Shown: piece after piece, positions 29,001 through 36,850 of the stretch
How positions within the stretch are numbered: the first letter of the stretch is position 1
How the letters are laid out: each line of letters begins with the position of its first letter
Source of the DNA: Bacteroidota bacterium
Lineage (GTDB): Bacteria > Bacteroidota > Bacteroidia > Bacteroidales > ML635J-15
Assembly (NCBI GenBank): GCA_029558535.1
Contig: JAKQEK010000372.1
Location: forward strand, 35,556 to 99,555
Direction of reading: 5' to 3'
Length of the DNA stretch: 64,000 nt
Position numbers and translations under genes: made by a program
The notes under the pieces: generated by a model
Database searches by the model: none
What the model saw: the letters and a program-made list of their open reading frames with translations, nothing else
Told to the model about the DNA's origin: nothing

Positions 29001-32000
29001 TCAAATCATTTCTTTTAATTCTGCAATAACTGCTTGTTTACCGGTATCCCTATTCTTCCGTGCAGTAGTTGTAAAGTAATTATGACTTAAAATGAACTTG
29101 TATTGCATTTTATTCCATTGTTCTATTGTATTAATTTTACCTCTTTCAAAAAGTTCTCTAAATAAATTTTGAGAAATAGGAATAAAATCAGGTCTGCCTA
29201 AATAATCCAAATCAGCATCGCAAATTATTTTCTCAAGCAAATCTTTTGGTTTGGGAGGCATTTTTGTGGCTAAAATAAGACGTTTGATGGTTTCAATTTG
29301 TGTTTCTCCGAATTTATATCTTTGCAAGGTCTGTGCAGCCATTTTTGCTCCAATTTCTTCGTTATTATCATAACTTACCATAAAACCTGCATCGTGAAAC
29401 AATGCGGCGCATTTTAGAAGTAGCATTTCTTCTTCATCAACACCTTCTTCTCTGGCAATTTCTTCAGTTATATATAAAACATTTATTGTATGCTTTAAGT
29501 TATGGTAATATAAATTTGAAGGAAGATTTCTTTGCAATTGATCAAGAATTTCTTCTTGAATGGCTTTGAATTTAATGAACTGCAATTTAATGAAGAAGTC
29601 TTTGTTAGGAGTTATTCTATCAGCATTTTCGGATAAAACTTTTTTGATTTCATGTACAAAATACATTTCCATTTCACCCTTATATTTCACTTCTATTTTA
29701 CCTCTGTATTGACAAACAAAAAAGTCTTTAACCATATTATAAGTATGCTCAGAAATGTTGACTTTATTAATAAGCCCGTGTGATTCCATTCGACTTGCTA
29801 TATTAACAGTATCTCCCCAGATGTCGTATTCAAGCTTTTTGGAGCCGACAACTCCTGCAACAACAGGACCTGTGTGGACACCTATCCTTATTTCAAGCTT
29901 TAAGGAACTAGTATCATTTATTCTTCTGATTTCACGTTGCATTTCCAGCGCAGCCATAACAACTTCGATTGGATTTGTATTATCTTTATTAGGCATTCCT
30001 CCAGCACACATATATGCATCACCAATAGTTTTAATTTTTTCAATATTATACTTAGCAATAAGTTTATCAAAACTAATAAAGATATTATTCAAATGTTTAA
30101 TTAGCTCTTCTGGTTTTGTGTGTTCGGCTATTTCAGTAAAGCCTTGAATGTCAGCAAATAAAACCGTAACTAATTCATATTTTTGTGATTTTGCCTTACC
30201 AGTTTCTCTTAATTCATCTGCCGCATTTTGAGGTAGTAGCTTTTTTACCAATTGTTCTGTTTGTTCTTTTTGATAAGCAAGTTCGTTGGTTCGATCTTCA
30301 ACTAATTTTTCCAGACTATATCTTTCTTTAGCATGTCTTAATTCGTTTAGTTTGAGTATCAAATATATAATTACTGCAAAAACTATTACGTAGATTATAA
30401 AGGCATACCAAGTACGATAGAAAGGAGGTTTTACAACAAAATTAATTGAAGCTTCTTCACTTATATTACCGTAAATGTCTTTTGCACGGACTTTAAAAGT
30501 GTAATCGTTTTCGACTAAAGATGTATACTCTTTAAATGTTTCATTCGTCCAATCTGACCAGTTATCGTCAAATCCTACTAACATAACCTGATATACAGTA
30601 TTTCCTAAGGTGTTGTAGCATAAAGCAGAAAAATTAAACCTTACAGTTTTGTCACTGAAATCTATAAGTAATTTGTTATTTATAGTGGTTTTGTTTGGGG
30701 CGAAAAAAATTGTTGAATCATTGTGTATTACGATTGAACGGATTAGACAATTATACTTTATTTCATTTTTGTTTTTGTCTTTCGGTTCGTATTTAATTAG
30801 TGCGTCTGAAGAGCCAAACCATACAGCACCGTTTTTTTCCGGATAAATAGTTTCTATTACATATTCACGAAGTTGAGTAAACGGTTTAAATAGACGAGTG
30901 TATTTTTTATTTGCTCCATTAAAAACTAGTTTGCCGGTTTCTCTTTCATATTTGCCATCATGCACGCAACTGTAATAGATATTGTTTTTCGAGTCTTCAA
31001 TTAATGGGTAAACATATAAATTGTTGTTTGAAAAGTCGAATCCAAATAAACTGTCTTTTTCAAAAATATTACTTTGATAATTATAATGATACGCACCTTT
31101 ACTCGTCGCGAAAACTATTCCATGGAAGGATGAAAAAACATCAACCCAGTCGAAAGCTTCTGGTAATCCTTCTTTTGAGGTGTAATGAACAATTTCAGAT
31201 TGTGTAGATAATCCGTTGAAAAAGTTTGTTTGATAAAGGCCGTCTTCATTTGTCCCAAGCCAGTAATTTCCAAAATAATCTTCGCAAATAGTTCTAATAT
31301 TATAATTGAAATTACTAAGTGTTCCAATAGTGTCAATTGAATAAGAATTGTACTTTGCAATTATTAAACCTTGATTACTTCCAATTAAATATGTGTCTGG
31401 ATAATATGTCATTGGAACGATTGTGTTATAGCTCCCTTTTAAAATCTGTTTGCAGGAATTGTTAAAAATTTTATAGATTCCATCGCTAGTTATTGCAAAA
31501 AGTTCATTGTTAATAGTTGTAAGTTTCCAACACATAGCCCTTATTCCATCAATTTTTTCAAATCTTATTCTAAAATCAAAGATATTTCTATCTTTATCAT
31601 AAATATTTCCTTCTTTATATTTATAGACTCCATTGGCAGTCCCAATATATAAGGCTCCATTATATCTTAAAATCGTTAAAATAGCACCGCTAAATCCGAA
31701 TGATGAATCAAAAAAGCTGATATCAGACTGTGTCTCAACAAGACAAATCCCATTATATGTTGTTACCCATAATCTTCCATCATTTGATACAAAAATATCT
31801 GTTATTTGATTGTCTCTCATTCCACTTTCACGGTTTAGAGAGAAAAGATAATGTCCATTCATGTCAATACAAACAAGTCCACCATGTAAAGTTCCGAAAA
31901 TTAGTCGGTTATTGTCTAATACCACACCTTTTGAGTAAATATTTGAATTTAGAAAATCATCTGCTTCAGTTAAAAATATTTCAGTCTTTCCTTTGGAGTA

Positions 32001-32666
32001 TTTTATAAAACCTTTTTGATTAGCAGGTTTAATAAGAAAATCTTGTTCGTTCAAAGGAATAATGTCTGCAATTTCTATGTTTTTAAATAAATCGAAGTCT
32101 TTATATTTTGTAATTTTATTGTTATTCCAATAAAACAACCCTCTTTCCGGCAAGTAAATTAAAACCTTATCATTAAATTTAAACAAATCAATTCCGGGAG
32201 CATTCGAATGTTCAAGTTCTATGCTGTCATTCTTAAAGATAAATAGTTGGTGTGATGAAGCAAATAATACCACATCCTTGTCTGTAGCTACTTTTTTAAT
32301 TTGCCCGGGTTTATATTCTTCATGTATTTGAAATAATTTAGCCTGAGGGCGTCCTTTTTTATATATTATTTGTCCAAACTGATTATATCCTCCGAAGAAT
32401 ATTTGATTTTTCTTATTAATATCCATTACAGGTCTGCCTGTAACTTTAATCAAATTCCAGTTTAAATTATCGAACTCCATAATTCCATTTGCATTTCCAA
32501 AATACATTATTGAGTTGTAATCTTGAATCACGCTGAAATTTTGACTTTCTTGTCCATAATCTTTCGGAGAATAATTTTTAAATCCAGGTATGCCTGTTTC
32601 GTATGATTGAGAAAAGACATTACAAGTGCAAAGGAAAAGAAAGATTAAACCAAAATATTTTTTCAT
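29001..32666 (-). CDS. Propeller sensor fused to adenylate cyclase and HD domain
   Basis: The 1221-residue protein has a signal peptide (residues 1-20). A large periplasmic propeller follows (about 30-660), with two-component-regulator-propeller repeats such as DGRLWVTTYNGICLV and FGNYWLGTNEDGLYQT, and a Y_Y_Y domain (about 680-745). One membrane helix spans about 752-774 and leads into a coiled coil. The class III cyclase domain (about 815-1010) has both metal-binding Asp in FADIQGFT and GDAYM, Lys in EKIKTIGD and Asp in EYDIWGD, which together select ATP, so cAMP is the expected product. An HD domain (about 1045-1221) has HDAG near 1090 and a later DADLDYLG. The propeller and Y_Y_Y sensor half is as in hybrid two-component systems, but here no histidine kinase is present. 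It has its own promoter. Confidence 0.88.
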   Translation of the reverse strand: MKKYFGLIFLFLCTCNVFSQSYETGIPGFKNYSPKDYGQESQNFSVIQDYNSIMYFGNANGIMEFDNLNWNLIKVTGRPVMDINKKNQIFFGGYNQFGQIIYKKGRPQAKLFQIHEEYKPGQIKKVATDKDVVLFASSHQLFIFKNDSIELEHSNAPGIDLFKFNDKVLIYLPERGLFYWNNNKITKYKDFDLFKNIEIADIIPLNEQDFLIKPANQKGFIKYSKGKTEIFLTEADDFLNSNIYSKGVVLDNNRLIFGTLHGGLVCIDMNGHYLFSLNRESGMRDNQITDIFVSNDGRLWVTTYNGICLVETQSDISFFDSSFGFSGAILTILRYNGALYIGTANGVYKYKEGNIYDKDRNIFDFRIRFEKIDGIRAMCWKLTTINNELFAITSDGIYKIFNNSCKQILKGSYNTIVPMTYYPDTYLIGSNQGLIIAKYNSYSIDTIGTLSNFNYNIRTICEDYFGNYWLGTNEDGLYQTNFFNGLSTQSEIVHYTSKEGLPEAFDWVDVFSSFHGIVFATSKGAYHYNYQSNIFEKDSLFGFDFSNNNLYVYPLIEDSKNNIYYSCVHDGKYERETGKLVFNGANKKYTRLFKPFTQLREYVIETIYPEKNGAVWFGSSDALIKYEPKDKNKNEIKYNCLIRSIVIHNDSTIFFAPNKTTINNKLLIDFSDKTVRFNFSALCYNTLGNTVYQVMLVGFDDNWSDWTNETFKEYTSLVENDYTFKVRAKDIYGNISEEASINFVVKPPFYRTWYAFIIYVIVFAVIIYLILKLNELRHAKERYSLEKLVEDRTNELAYQKEQTEQLVKKLLPQNAADELRETGKAKSQKYELVTVLFADIQGFTEIAEHTKPEELIKHLNNIFISFDKLIAKYNIEKIKTIGDAYMCAGGMPNKDNTNPIEVVMAALEMQREIRRINDTSSLKLEIRIGVHTGPVVAGVVGSKKLEYDIWGDTVNIASRMESHGLINKVNISEHTYNMVKDFFVCQYRGKIEVKYKGEMEMYFVHEIKKVLSENADRITPNKDFFIKLQFIKFKAIQEEILDQLQRNLPSNLYYHNLKHTINVLYITEEIAREEGVDEEEMLLLKCAALFHDAGFMVSYDNNEEIGAKMAAQTLQRYKFGETQIETIKRLILATKMPPKPKDLLEKIICDADLDYLGRPDFIPISQNLFRELFERGKINTIEQWNKMQYKFILSHNYFTTTARKNRDTGKQAVIAELKEMI

Positions 32667-32690
32667 TTATATTGAAATCAGAAAATTAAA

Positions 32691-32722
32691 CAAACTTAAA
32701 TTATTTTTATTATTTGACAAAA
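32691..32722 (-). promoter_or_regulatory. Promoter of the cyclase gene
   Basis: Minus-strand TTTTG (32722-32718), a 19-bp spacer and TAAGTTTG (32698-32691) match the full Bacteroidota consensus. The -7 box ends 24 bp before the ATG. Confidence 0.7.
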
Positions 32723-32818
32723 CATCTTCTATAATATTATTAAACAATAATGTGAGATAACTTGTGTAGTTTTTTTATGAGGTTTATTCAAAAAAAATAG
32801 AAACAATAAAAAAAATAT

Positions 32819-32826
32819 TATCTTTG
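32819..32826 (+). promoter_or_regulatory. Predicted -7 box for the tRNA-Leu transcript
   Basis: TATCTTTG matches TAnnTTTG. It lies 72 bp upstream of the broken tRNA 5' end and 219 bp upstream of the intact tRNA-Leu. No TTTG sits 19 bp upstream. If used, the transcript runs through the palindromic element before reaching the intact tRNA. Confidence 0.45.
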
Positions 32827-32874
32827 CGCATCAAAGTTGATTATTGGAAGTTTATATATCCAAAATTGCAAAAG

Positions 32875-32915
32875 AAGTTCTTTATAATAAAAAAATTGCC
32901 CGGGTGGCGGAATCG
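32875..32915 (+). repeat. Direct repeat, copy 1 (tRNA leader plus first 18 nt of tRNA-Leu)
   Basis: These 41 bp are identical to 33022-33062. They consist of AAGTTCTTTATAATA plus an A/T run, then GCCCGGGTGGCGGAATCG, the first 18 nt of tRNA-Leu. The two copies start 147 bp apart. This is a partial tandem duplication of the tRNA gene's upstream region and 5' end. Confidence 0.9.
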
Positions 32916-33001
32916 TCCCGAAAAACCAAATCCGATGAAAGCGGATTATAGTTTTTCGAGGATTCTCGAAAATTCAAATTTGAATTTTCGGAAGTAGACG
33001 C
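32898..33001 (+). pseudogene. tRNA-Leu 5' fragment split by an inserted element
   Basis: Bases 32898-32915 repeat nt 1-18 of the intact tRNA-Leu. Bases 32994-33001 (GTAGACGC) continue exactly with nt 19-26. Between them are 78 bp of foreign palindromic DNA. After nt 26 the similarity ends, so the anticodon, variable and T arms are missing and this copy cannot be a tRNA. The following 20 nt (CACTTAATAACAGAGGTAAA) do not match the intact gene. Confidence 0.75.
32916..32993 (+). mobile_element. Palindromic MITE-like element, copy 2
   Basis: This 78-bp insertion sits in the D-loop of the tRNA-Leu fragment. Its ends are TCCCGAAAAAC and TTTTCGGAA, imperfect inverted repeats. It folds into two hairpins. 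The first pairs CGAAAAAC (32919-32926) with GTTTTTCG (32951-32958), with AATCCG (starting 32929) and CGGATT inside it. The second is a perfect 24-bp palindrome (about 32967-32990) with half-site CGAAAATTCAAA. The middle carries TTTTTCGAGGATT, also found in copy 1. Unlike copy 1 there is no obvious target-site duplication: the 9 bp to the left (GCGGAATCG) and to the right (GTAGACGCC) differ. Confidence 0.6.
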
Positions 33002-33021
33002 CACTTAATAACAGAGGTAAA

Positions 33022-33062
33022 AAGTTCTTTATAATAAAAAAATTGCCCGGGTGGCGGAATCG
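33022..33062 (+). repeat. Direct repeat, copy 2 (start of the intact tRNA-Leu)
   Basis: Second copy of the 41-bp repeat of 32875-32915. Here it leads into the complete tRNA-Leu gene, whose first 18 nt are its last 18 nt. Confidence 0.9.
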
Positions 33063-33128
33063 GTAGACGCGCTGGTCTCAAACACCAGTTCCTTCCCTGG
33101 AGTGCCGGTTCGACCCCGGCCCCGGGTA
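33045..33128 (+). tRNA. tRNA-Leu (anticodon CAA)
   Basis: An 84-nt type II tRNA. The acceptor GCCCGGG (33045-33051) pairs with CCCGGGT (33121-33127), leaving A as discriminator; CCA is not encoded. The D-arm is GGCGGAATCGGTAGACGC. The anticodon stem CTGGT/ACCAG encloses loop CTCAAAC, so the anticodon is CAA, reading UUG. The variable region is long (TTCCTTCCCTGGAGT), as in Leu tRNAs. T-arm GCCGG-TTCGACC-CCGGC is intact. G1 faces U at position 72, a wobble pair. A terminator follows 2 nt later. Confidence 0.95.
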
Positions 33129-33130
33129 CA

Positions 33131-33154
33131 AACCCTCCGCATGGAGGGTTTTTT
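33131..33154 (+). terminator. Terminator after tRNA-Leu
   Basis: AACCCTCC, loop GCAT, GGAGGGTT form a perfect 8-bp stem followed by four more T. It lies 16 bp before the ATG of the deaminase gene, which has no recognisable promoter of its own in the gap. Confidence 0.85.
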
Positions 33155-33170
33155 ATAATATTTAATTGAA

Positions 33171-33608
33171 ATGAGTAAAATCAGTCAGGAAAAACAAATT
33201 CAATATGATAAGCATTATCTTGAGATGGCTACTATTTGGGCAAAAAACTCATATTGCTTAAGACGCAAGGTTGGAGCTTTGATTGTGAAAGATAAAATGA
33301 TTATCTCTGATGGTTTTAACGGTACTCCGGAAGGATTTGAAAACGAATGCGAAGATGATGATAACCGAACCAAGGCTTATGTTTTGCATGCAGAGGCGAA
33401 TGCAATAACTAAAGTTGCAAAATCCGGAAATAATAGTCTGGGAGCAACTTTATATGTTACAACATCTCCATGTATAGAATGCTCGAAGTTAATTATTCAA
33501 GCTGGCATTAAAAGAGTTGTCTATCTTGATGAATACCACAATACGGAAGGTCTAGAGCTTTTAAGAAGAGCAAAAATTGAAGTAATTAATTTTTCTGATA
33601 ATGGATAA
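33171..33608 (+). CDS. Deoxycytidylate (dCMP) deaminase family protein
   Basis: The 145-residue zinc enzyme has HAEANAITKV (about residue 73; His ligand and catalytic Glu) and PCIECSKLI (about 100; two Cys ligands), plus an N-terminal CLRRKVGALIVKD block and an insertion GFNGTPEGFENECEDD, which fits dCMP rather than cytidine deaminases. It would convert dCMP to dUMP for thymidylate synthesis. It overlaps the S41 protease gene by 8 bp. The ATG follows the tRNA-Leu terminator by 16 bp, so expression may depend on terminator readthrough. Confidence 0.88.
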   Translation: MSKISQEKQIQYDKHYLEMATIWAKNSYCLRRKVGALIVKDKMIISDGFNGTPEGFENECEDDDNRTKAYVLHAEANAITKVAKSGNNSLGATLYVTTSPCIECSKLIIQAGIKRVVYLDEYHNTEGLELLRRAKIEVINFSDNG

Positions 33609-35232
33609 TGAATATAAAAATACAAGATTTACTGTTATTTTGCCAGTGATAATTTCATTGTCTGTTATTACCGGAATTATTATTGCAGAAGTATTTAACA
33701 AAAGTGACACAAATCACAGTATACTAATATCACCCAAAAAGGATAAACTCAACATGGTTATTGACTATGTTGACAATGAATATGTTGATGAAGTTACTAG
33801 ACAACAGTTGGTTGAAATGGCTATTCCAAAGTTTTTGGAATCACTGGATCCTCACACTGTTTATTTTACTGCCGAAGAAGCTAAAGGACTGGAGGAAGAA
33901 CTCGAAGGTAATTTCGAAGGCATTGGAATTCAGTTTAATATCTTTAAAGATACAGTTTTGGTTGTGGCAGTTATTGAAGATGGCCCTTCGGAAAAATCCG
34001 GATTAAAATCAGGGGATAGAATTATTTATGTAAATGACACTCTTATAGCAGGAGTTAAGATTACAAATGAAATTGTAATGCAAAAACTTAAGGGGCAGGA
34101 GGGCAGTATTGTTACATTGAAAGTTTATAGAAGGGGTTTTAAAAATCTTCTTACTGTCAGAATTAAAAGAGGGCAAATCCCATTAAAGAGTGTTGATGCG
34201 TATTATAAAATAACAGATAGCATTGGTTATATAAAGATTACAAGCTTTTCGAAAAACACTCATACTCAATTTATTGATGCTATTTTTACTATGAAACAAT
34301 CAGGGATGAAAACTGTGATTCTTGATTTAAGGAATAATGCGGGTGGCTATCTAAATTCGGCTACAGATATTACTGATGAATTTCTTGAAAATGGAAAGAT
34401 GATTGTTTTTACTGAGGGTAGAGCCCGAGGAAAAAAAGTTGTTAATGCCACAACCAAGAGGAGTGCTTGTATAGATCTAGATGTTGTTGTATTAATTGAT
34501 GAATTTTCAGCTTCCGCAGCGGAAATTGTTTCTGGTGCTATTCAGGATAATGACCGAGGATTTGTTGTTGGAAGACGTTCTTACGGTAAAGGCTTAGTTC
34601 AGGAATCTACAGTTTTTGATGATGGGTCAATAATAAGATTGACAACTGCCAGATATTACACGCCTTCGGGTAGGTGTATTCAGAAATCATACGTAAATGG
34701 CCAGGATGAATATAATGCAGACATTTACAATAGGTATTTGAGAGGAGAGTTTCTCGAAAAGGATAGTATTGTGTTGAATGACTCATTAATTTTTAAAACA
34801 TCCAAAGGTAGATTGGTTTACGGAGGAGGAGGAATTATGCCGGATGTATTTGTGCCAATAGATACTGCTGGTTATTCGTTGCTGTATAGTGATATCAGTA
34901 GAAAGAGTTTAGATTACACATTTTCGATCGAATATGTTGATAAAAACCGAGAAATGCTTCAAGATGTTACTTCGACAGCGGAGTTGATTTCTTTGCTAAA
35001 AAGTAACAATGTTATGCAAGCATTTTGGAGTTATGTAAAAAGTAATGGGATTACTATTCGACAATCCGATATTTATATTTCCGGAAAATATATTGAAAAT
35101 AATGTTTATGCATATATTGCAAGACAAATTTTGGGGGACTCATCTTTTTATGAAATTTCAAATACAATAGATCCGGTTTTAGATACGGCATTGAACATTA
35201 TTAAATCGGGCAGAAAGCTTAAATTTAATTAA
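33601..35232 (+). CDS. S41 family C-terminal processing protease (CtpA-like)
   Basis: The 543-residue protein has an N-terminal membrane anchor (about 10-32), a short helical domain and a PDZ domain (about 85-170, with GIGIQF and SGLKSGDRIIYVND). The protease core has Ser in EFSASAAEIVSGA (about residue 303) and Lys in RSYGKGLVQ (about 328), the Ser-Lys dyad. A C-terminal domain (about 415-543) follows. It cleaves substrate C termini in the periplasm. Its start overlaps the deaminase stop by 8 bp. Its last 8 bp overlap the end of the convergent asparagine-synthase-like gene, an antisense overlap of stop codons with no room for a separate terminator. Confidence 0.93.
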   Translation: MDNEYKNTRFTVILPVIISLSVITGIIIAEVFNKSDTNHSILISPKKDKLNMVIDYVDNEYVDEVTRQQLVEMAIPKFLESLDPHTVYFTAEEAKGLEEELEGNFEGIGIQFNIFKDTVLVVAVIEDGPSEKSGLKSGDRIIYVNDTLIAGVKITNEIVMQKLKGQEGSIVTLKVYRRGFKNLLTVRIKRGQIPLKSVDAYYKITDSIGYIKITSFSKNTHTQFIDAIFTMKQSGMKTVILDLRNNAGGYLNSATDITDEFLENGKMIVFTEGRARGKKVVNATTKRSACIDLDVVVLIDEFSASAAEIVSGAIQDNDRGFVVGRRSYGKGLVQESTVFDDGSIIRLTTARYYTPSGRCIQKSYVNGQDEYNADIYNRYLRGEFLEKDSIVLNDSLIFKTSKGRLVYGGGGIMPDVFVPIDTAGYSLLYSDISRKSLDYTFSIEYVDKNREMLQDVTSTAELISLLKSNNVMQAFWSYVKSNGITIRQSDIYISGKYIENNVYAYIARQILGDSSFYEISNTIDPVLDTALNIIKSGRKLKFN

Positions 35233-36841
35233 ATTTTTTATTCTCAGAGATTATTAAGTCGAGATACCAACGACAAATTATTGCAGTAAACATTTTAAAT
35301 CTTTTAAGAGGCTTATAATTTTTTCTTATTAAATCTTTTTCCATTGCTTTAGTAAATACATAATAATTTAACCAATCGTAATTGATCATTTTTTTTAAAA
35401 CAAATGACCATGGGAAAGCATTTCTTAAACTGTCTTTAAGCCTTTGATATTTCATGTAAATCTTTGAAACTTGTTTCAATTCTTCTTCGCCAAAAAAAAC
35501 ATTTAAGGAGATAAAAAACTTCTCAATTAATATTTCGTTATACAGTTTTTTTTCAGAACGCATTTCATATGGGACAGCTCTGAAAAATTGAATTGTTTTT
35601 CTTGTCCATAAGGGAAATATGTGTTCAAAACCAAAGTGAGTAAATACATATGAAGATCGGAAAATGAATTTTGAAAGTTTTTCTTTTATGTCCCAATCTT
35701 CGACATAAGGATTGTAAATCTTAGAAATTGTATTTTTAACCGGATAATCTTTTAGTGTTTCAACAATATCAGCAATTAGTATGTCCTTGTTTTTTCTTGA
35801 AGGTTTTTTGAAAAAGAAATATTTTTTTAATAGATATGGAGCTAAATTTTTTGGAGATATTCTTGTCGCTGCAGTTTTCTCAACATAACTTCCGCCTATA
35901 AAATCACCTGAGTGTCCGGGAAGAAAAACAGAGTCTTTTGGGATTACCTCCATTTTTAATAACTCTCGCATTGCAAAATATTCTTGAAGAAAAAACATCG
36001 AATAACCATTGGAGTATTTGTGTACATAGTCAATGAATGAAGGGTCTAGCAAATAGTTTTCGGAATCAATTTCTTCATAATTGATAAAATACCATTTGTA
36101 TCCGAGAGCAGCAGCAACATCTTTACTTATTTCAACTTCTTTTGTTTTGCGTCCATAGGTAAAACAAATTACATTTTCATAATTTAATTTTTTTAACAAA
36201 CAAACAATTAGTCGAGAATCGAAGCCACCACTTAAAGGAACTATTGCTGTACGGTGGTTTAGAAATCCAATCATTTCTTTTCCGGCATCAAGGAATAATT
36301 GTTCGGCAACATTTTTAAGATCAGTTTTATTTAGTTCGGTAAAATGTTGTGGAATAAAATCGAAATGGCTTTGCTTTGAGGTTGTGCCATCAAAATTTAG
36401 CGTTAAAGAGACTCCTGATTCAGTTTTTTTTATGGTTTTATCTAAAGTTTTATTACCACAAACAAAGCCACCTGAAAGAAACCCGATTGATGCTTCTTCA
36501 TTAAAGTCAAAAGTTGATTTATAATCAATTAAACTTTGCCAGTCATCACTAATAATCCACTGATTATTATGTCTTAAATAAAAAATCGGGAAGAAGTTAA
36601 CTATATCGGTAACAATTATTATTTTGTCATGTAACAATTTGATAAAACTGTATAACCCTTCATAATTATTTATTTCTAGCAAGTTATTTTGGTTTTGTTC
36701 TAATAATTCGTTGAGTAGGTTAATTGCTTCGCTATTGCGATAAATTTTTTCAGATGAAGTATATATATAACCTAAAAAACAGTTGTCTTTAGACTGTGTC
36801 CATTTATATGCAGTTGTTCCTTTTAAGATTAGTTTAAACAT
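35225..36841 (-). CDS. Asparagine-synthase-like protein without the N-terminal catalytic Cys
   Basis: The 538-residue protein has an N-terminal half resembling the glutaminase domain of AsnB and a C-terminal synthase domain with the PP-loop VPLSGGFDSRLIVCLL (SGGFDS near residue 202). The start MFKLILKG lacks the Cys2 nucleophile that AsnB uses to release ammonia from glutamine, so it cannot be a normal glutamine-dependent enzyme. It may use ammonia, or form an amide or cyclic product as beta-lactam synthetases and lasso-peptide cyclases do. The product is unknown. It lies 9 bp downstream of a polysaccharide flippase, which suggests sugar or surface-polymer modification. Confidence 0.78.
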   Translation of the reverse strand: MFKLILKGTTAYKWTQSKDNCFLGYIYTSSEKIYRNSEAINLLNELLEQNQNNLLEINNYEGLYSFIKLLHDKIIIVTDIVNFFPIFYLRHNNQWIISDDWQSLIDYKSTFDFNEEASIGFLSGGFVCGNKTLDKTIKKTESGVSLTLNFDGTTSKQSHFDFIPQHFTELNKTDLKNVAEQLFLDAGKEMIGFLNHRTAIVPLSGGFDSRLIVCLLKKLNYENVICFTYGRKTKEVEISKDVAAALGYKWYFINYEEIDSENYLLDPSFIDYVHKYSNGYSMFFLQEYFAMRELLKMEVIPKDSVFLPGHSGDFIGGSYVEKTAATRISPKNLAPYLLKKYFFFKKPSRKNKDILIADIVETLKDYPVKNTISKIYNPYVEDWDIKEKLSKFIFRSSYVFTHFGFEHIFPLWTRKTIQFFRAVPYEMRSEKKLYNEILIEKFFISLNVFFGEEELKQVSKIYMKYQRLKDSLRNAFPWSFVLKKMINYDWLNYYVFTKAMEKDLIRKNYKPLKRFKMFTAIICRWYLDLIISENKKFN

Positions 36842-36850
36842 TCAAGAAAT

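Noticed and set aside
29755..30147. Plus-strand frame (130 codons) inside the cyclase gene
   Set aside because: Antisense to the cyclase catalytic domain, whose motifs are intact on the minus strand.
32667..33044. Coding sequence or CRISPR-like array in the gap before tRNA-Leu
   Set aside because: Only two copies of a 41-bp repeat occur, one of them the tRNA gene start, with no spacers. No frame of useful length is present.
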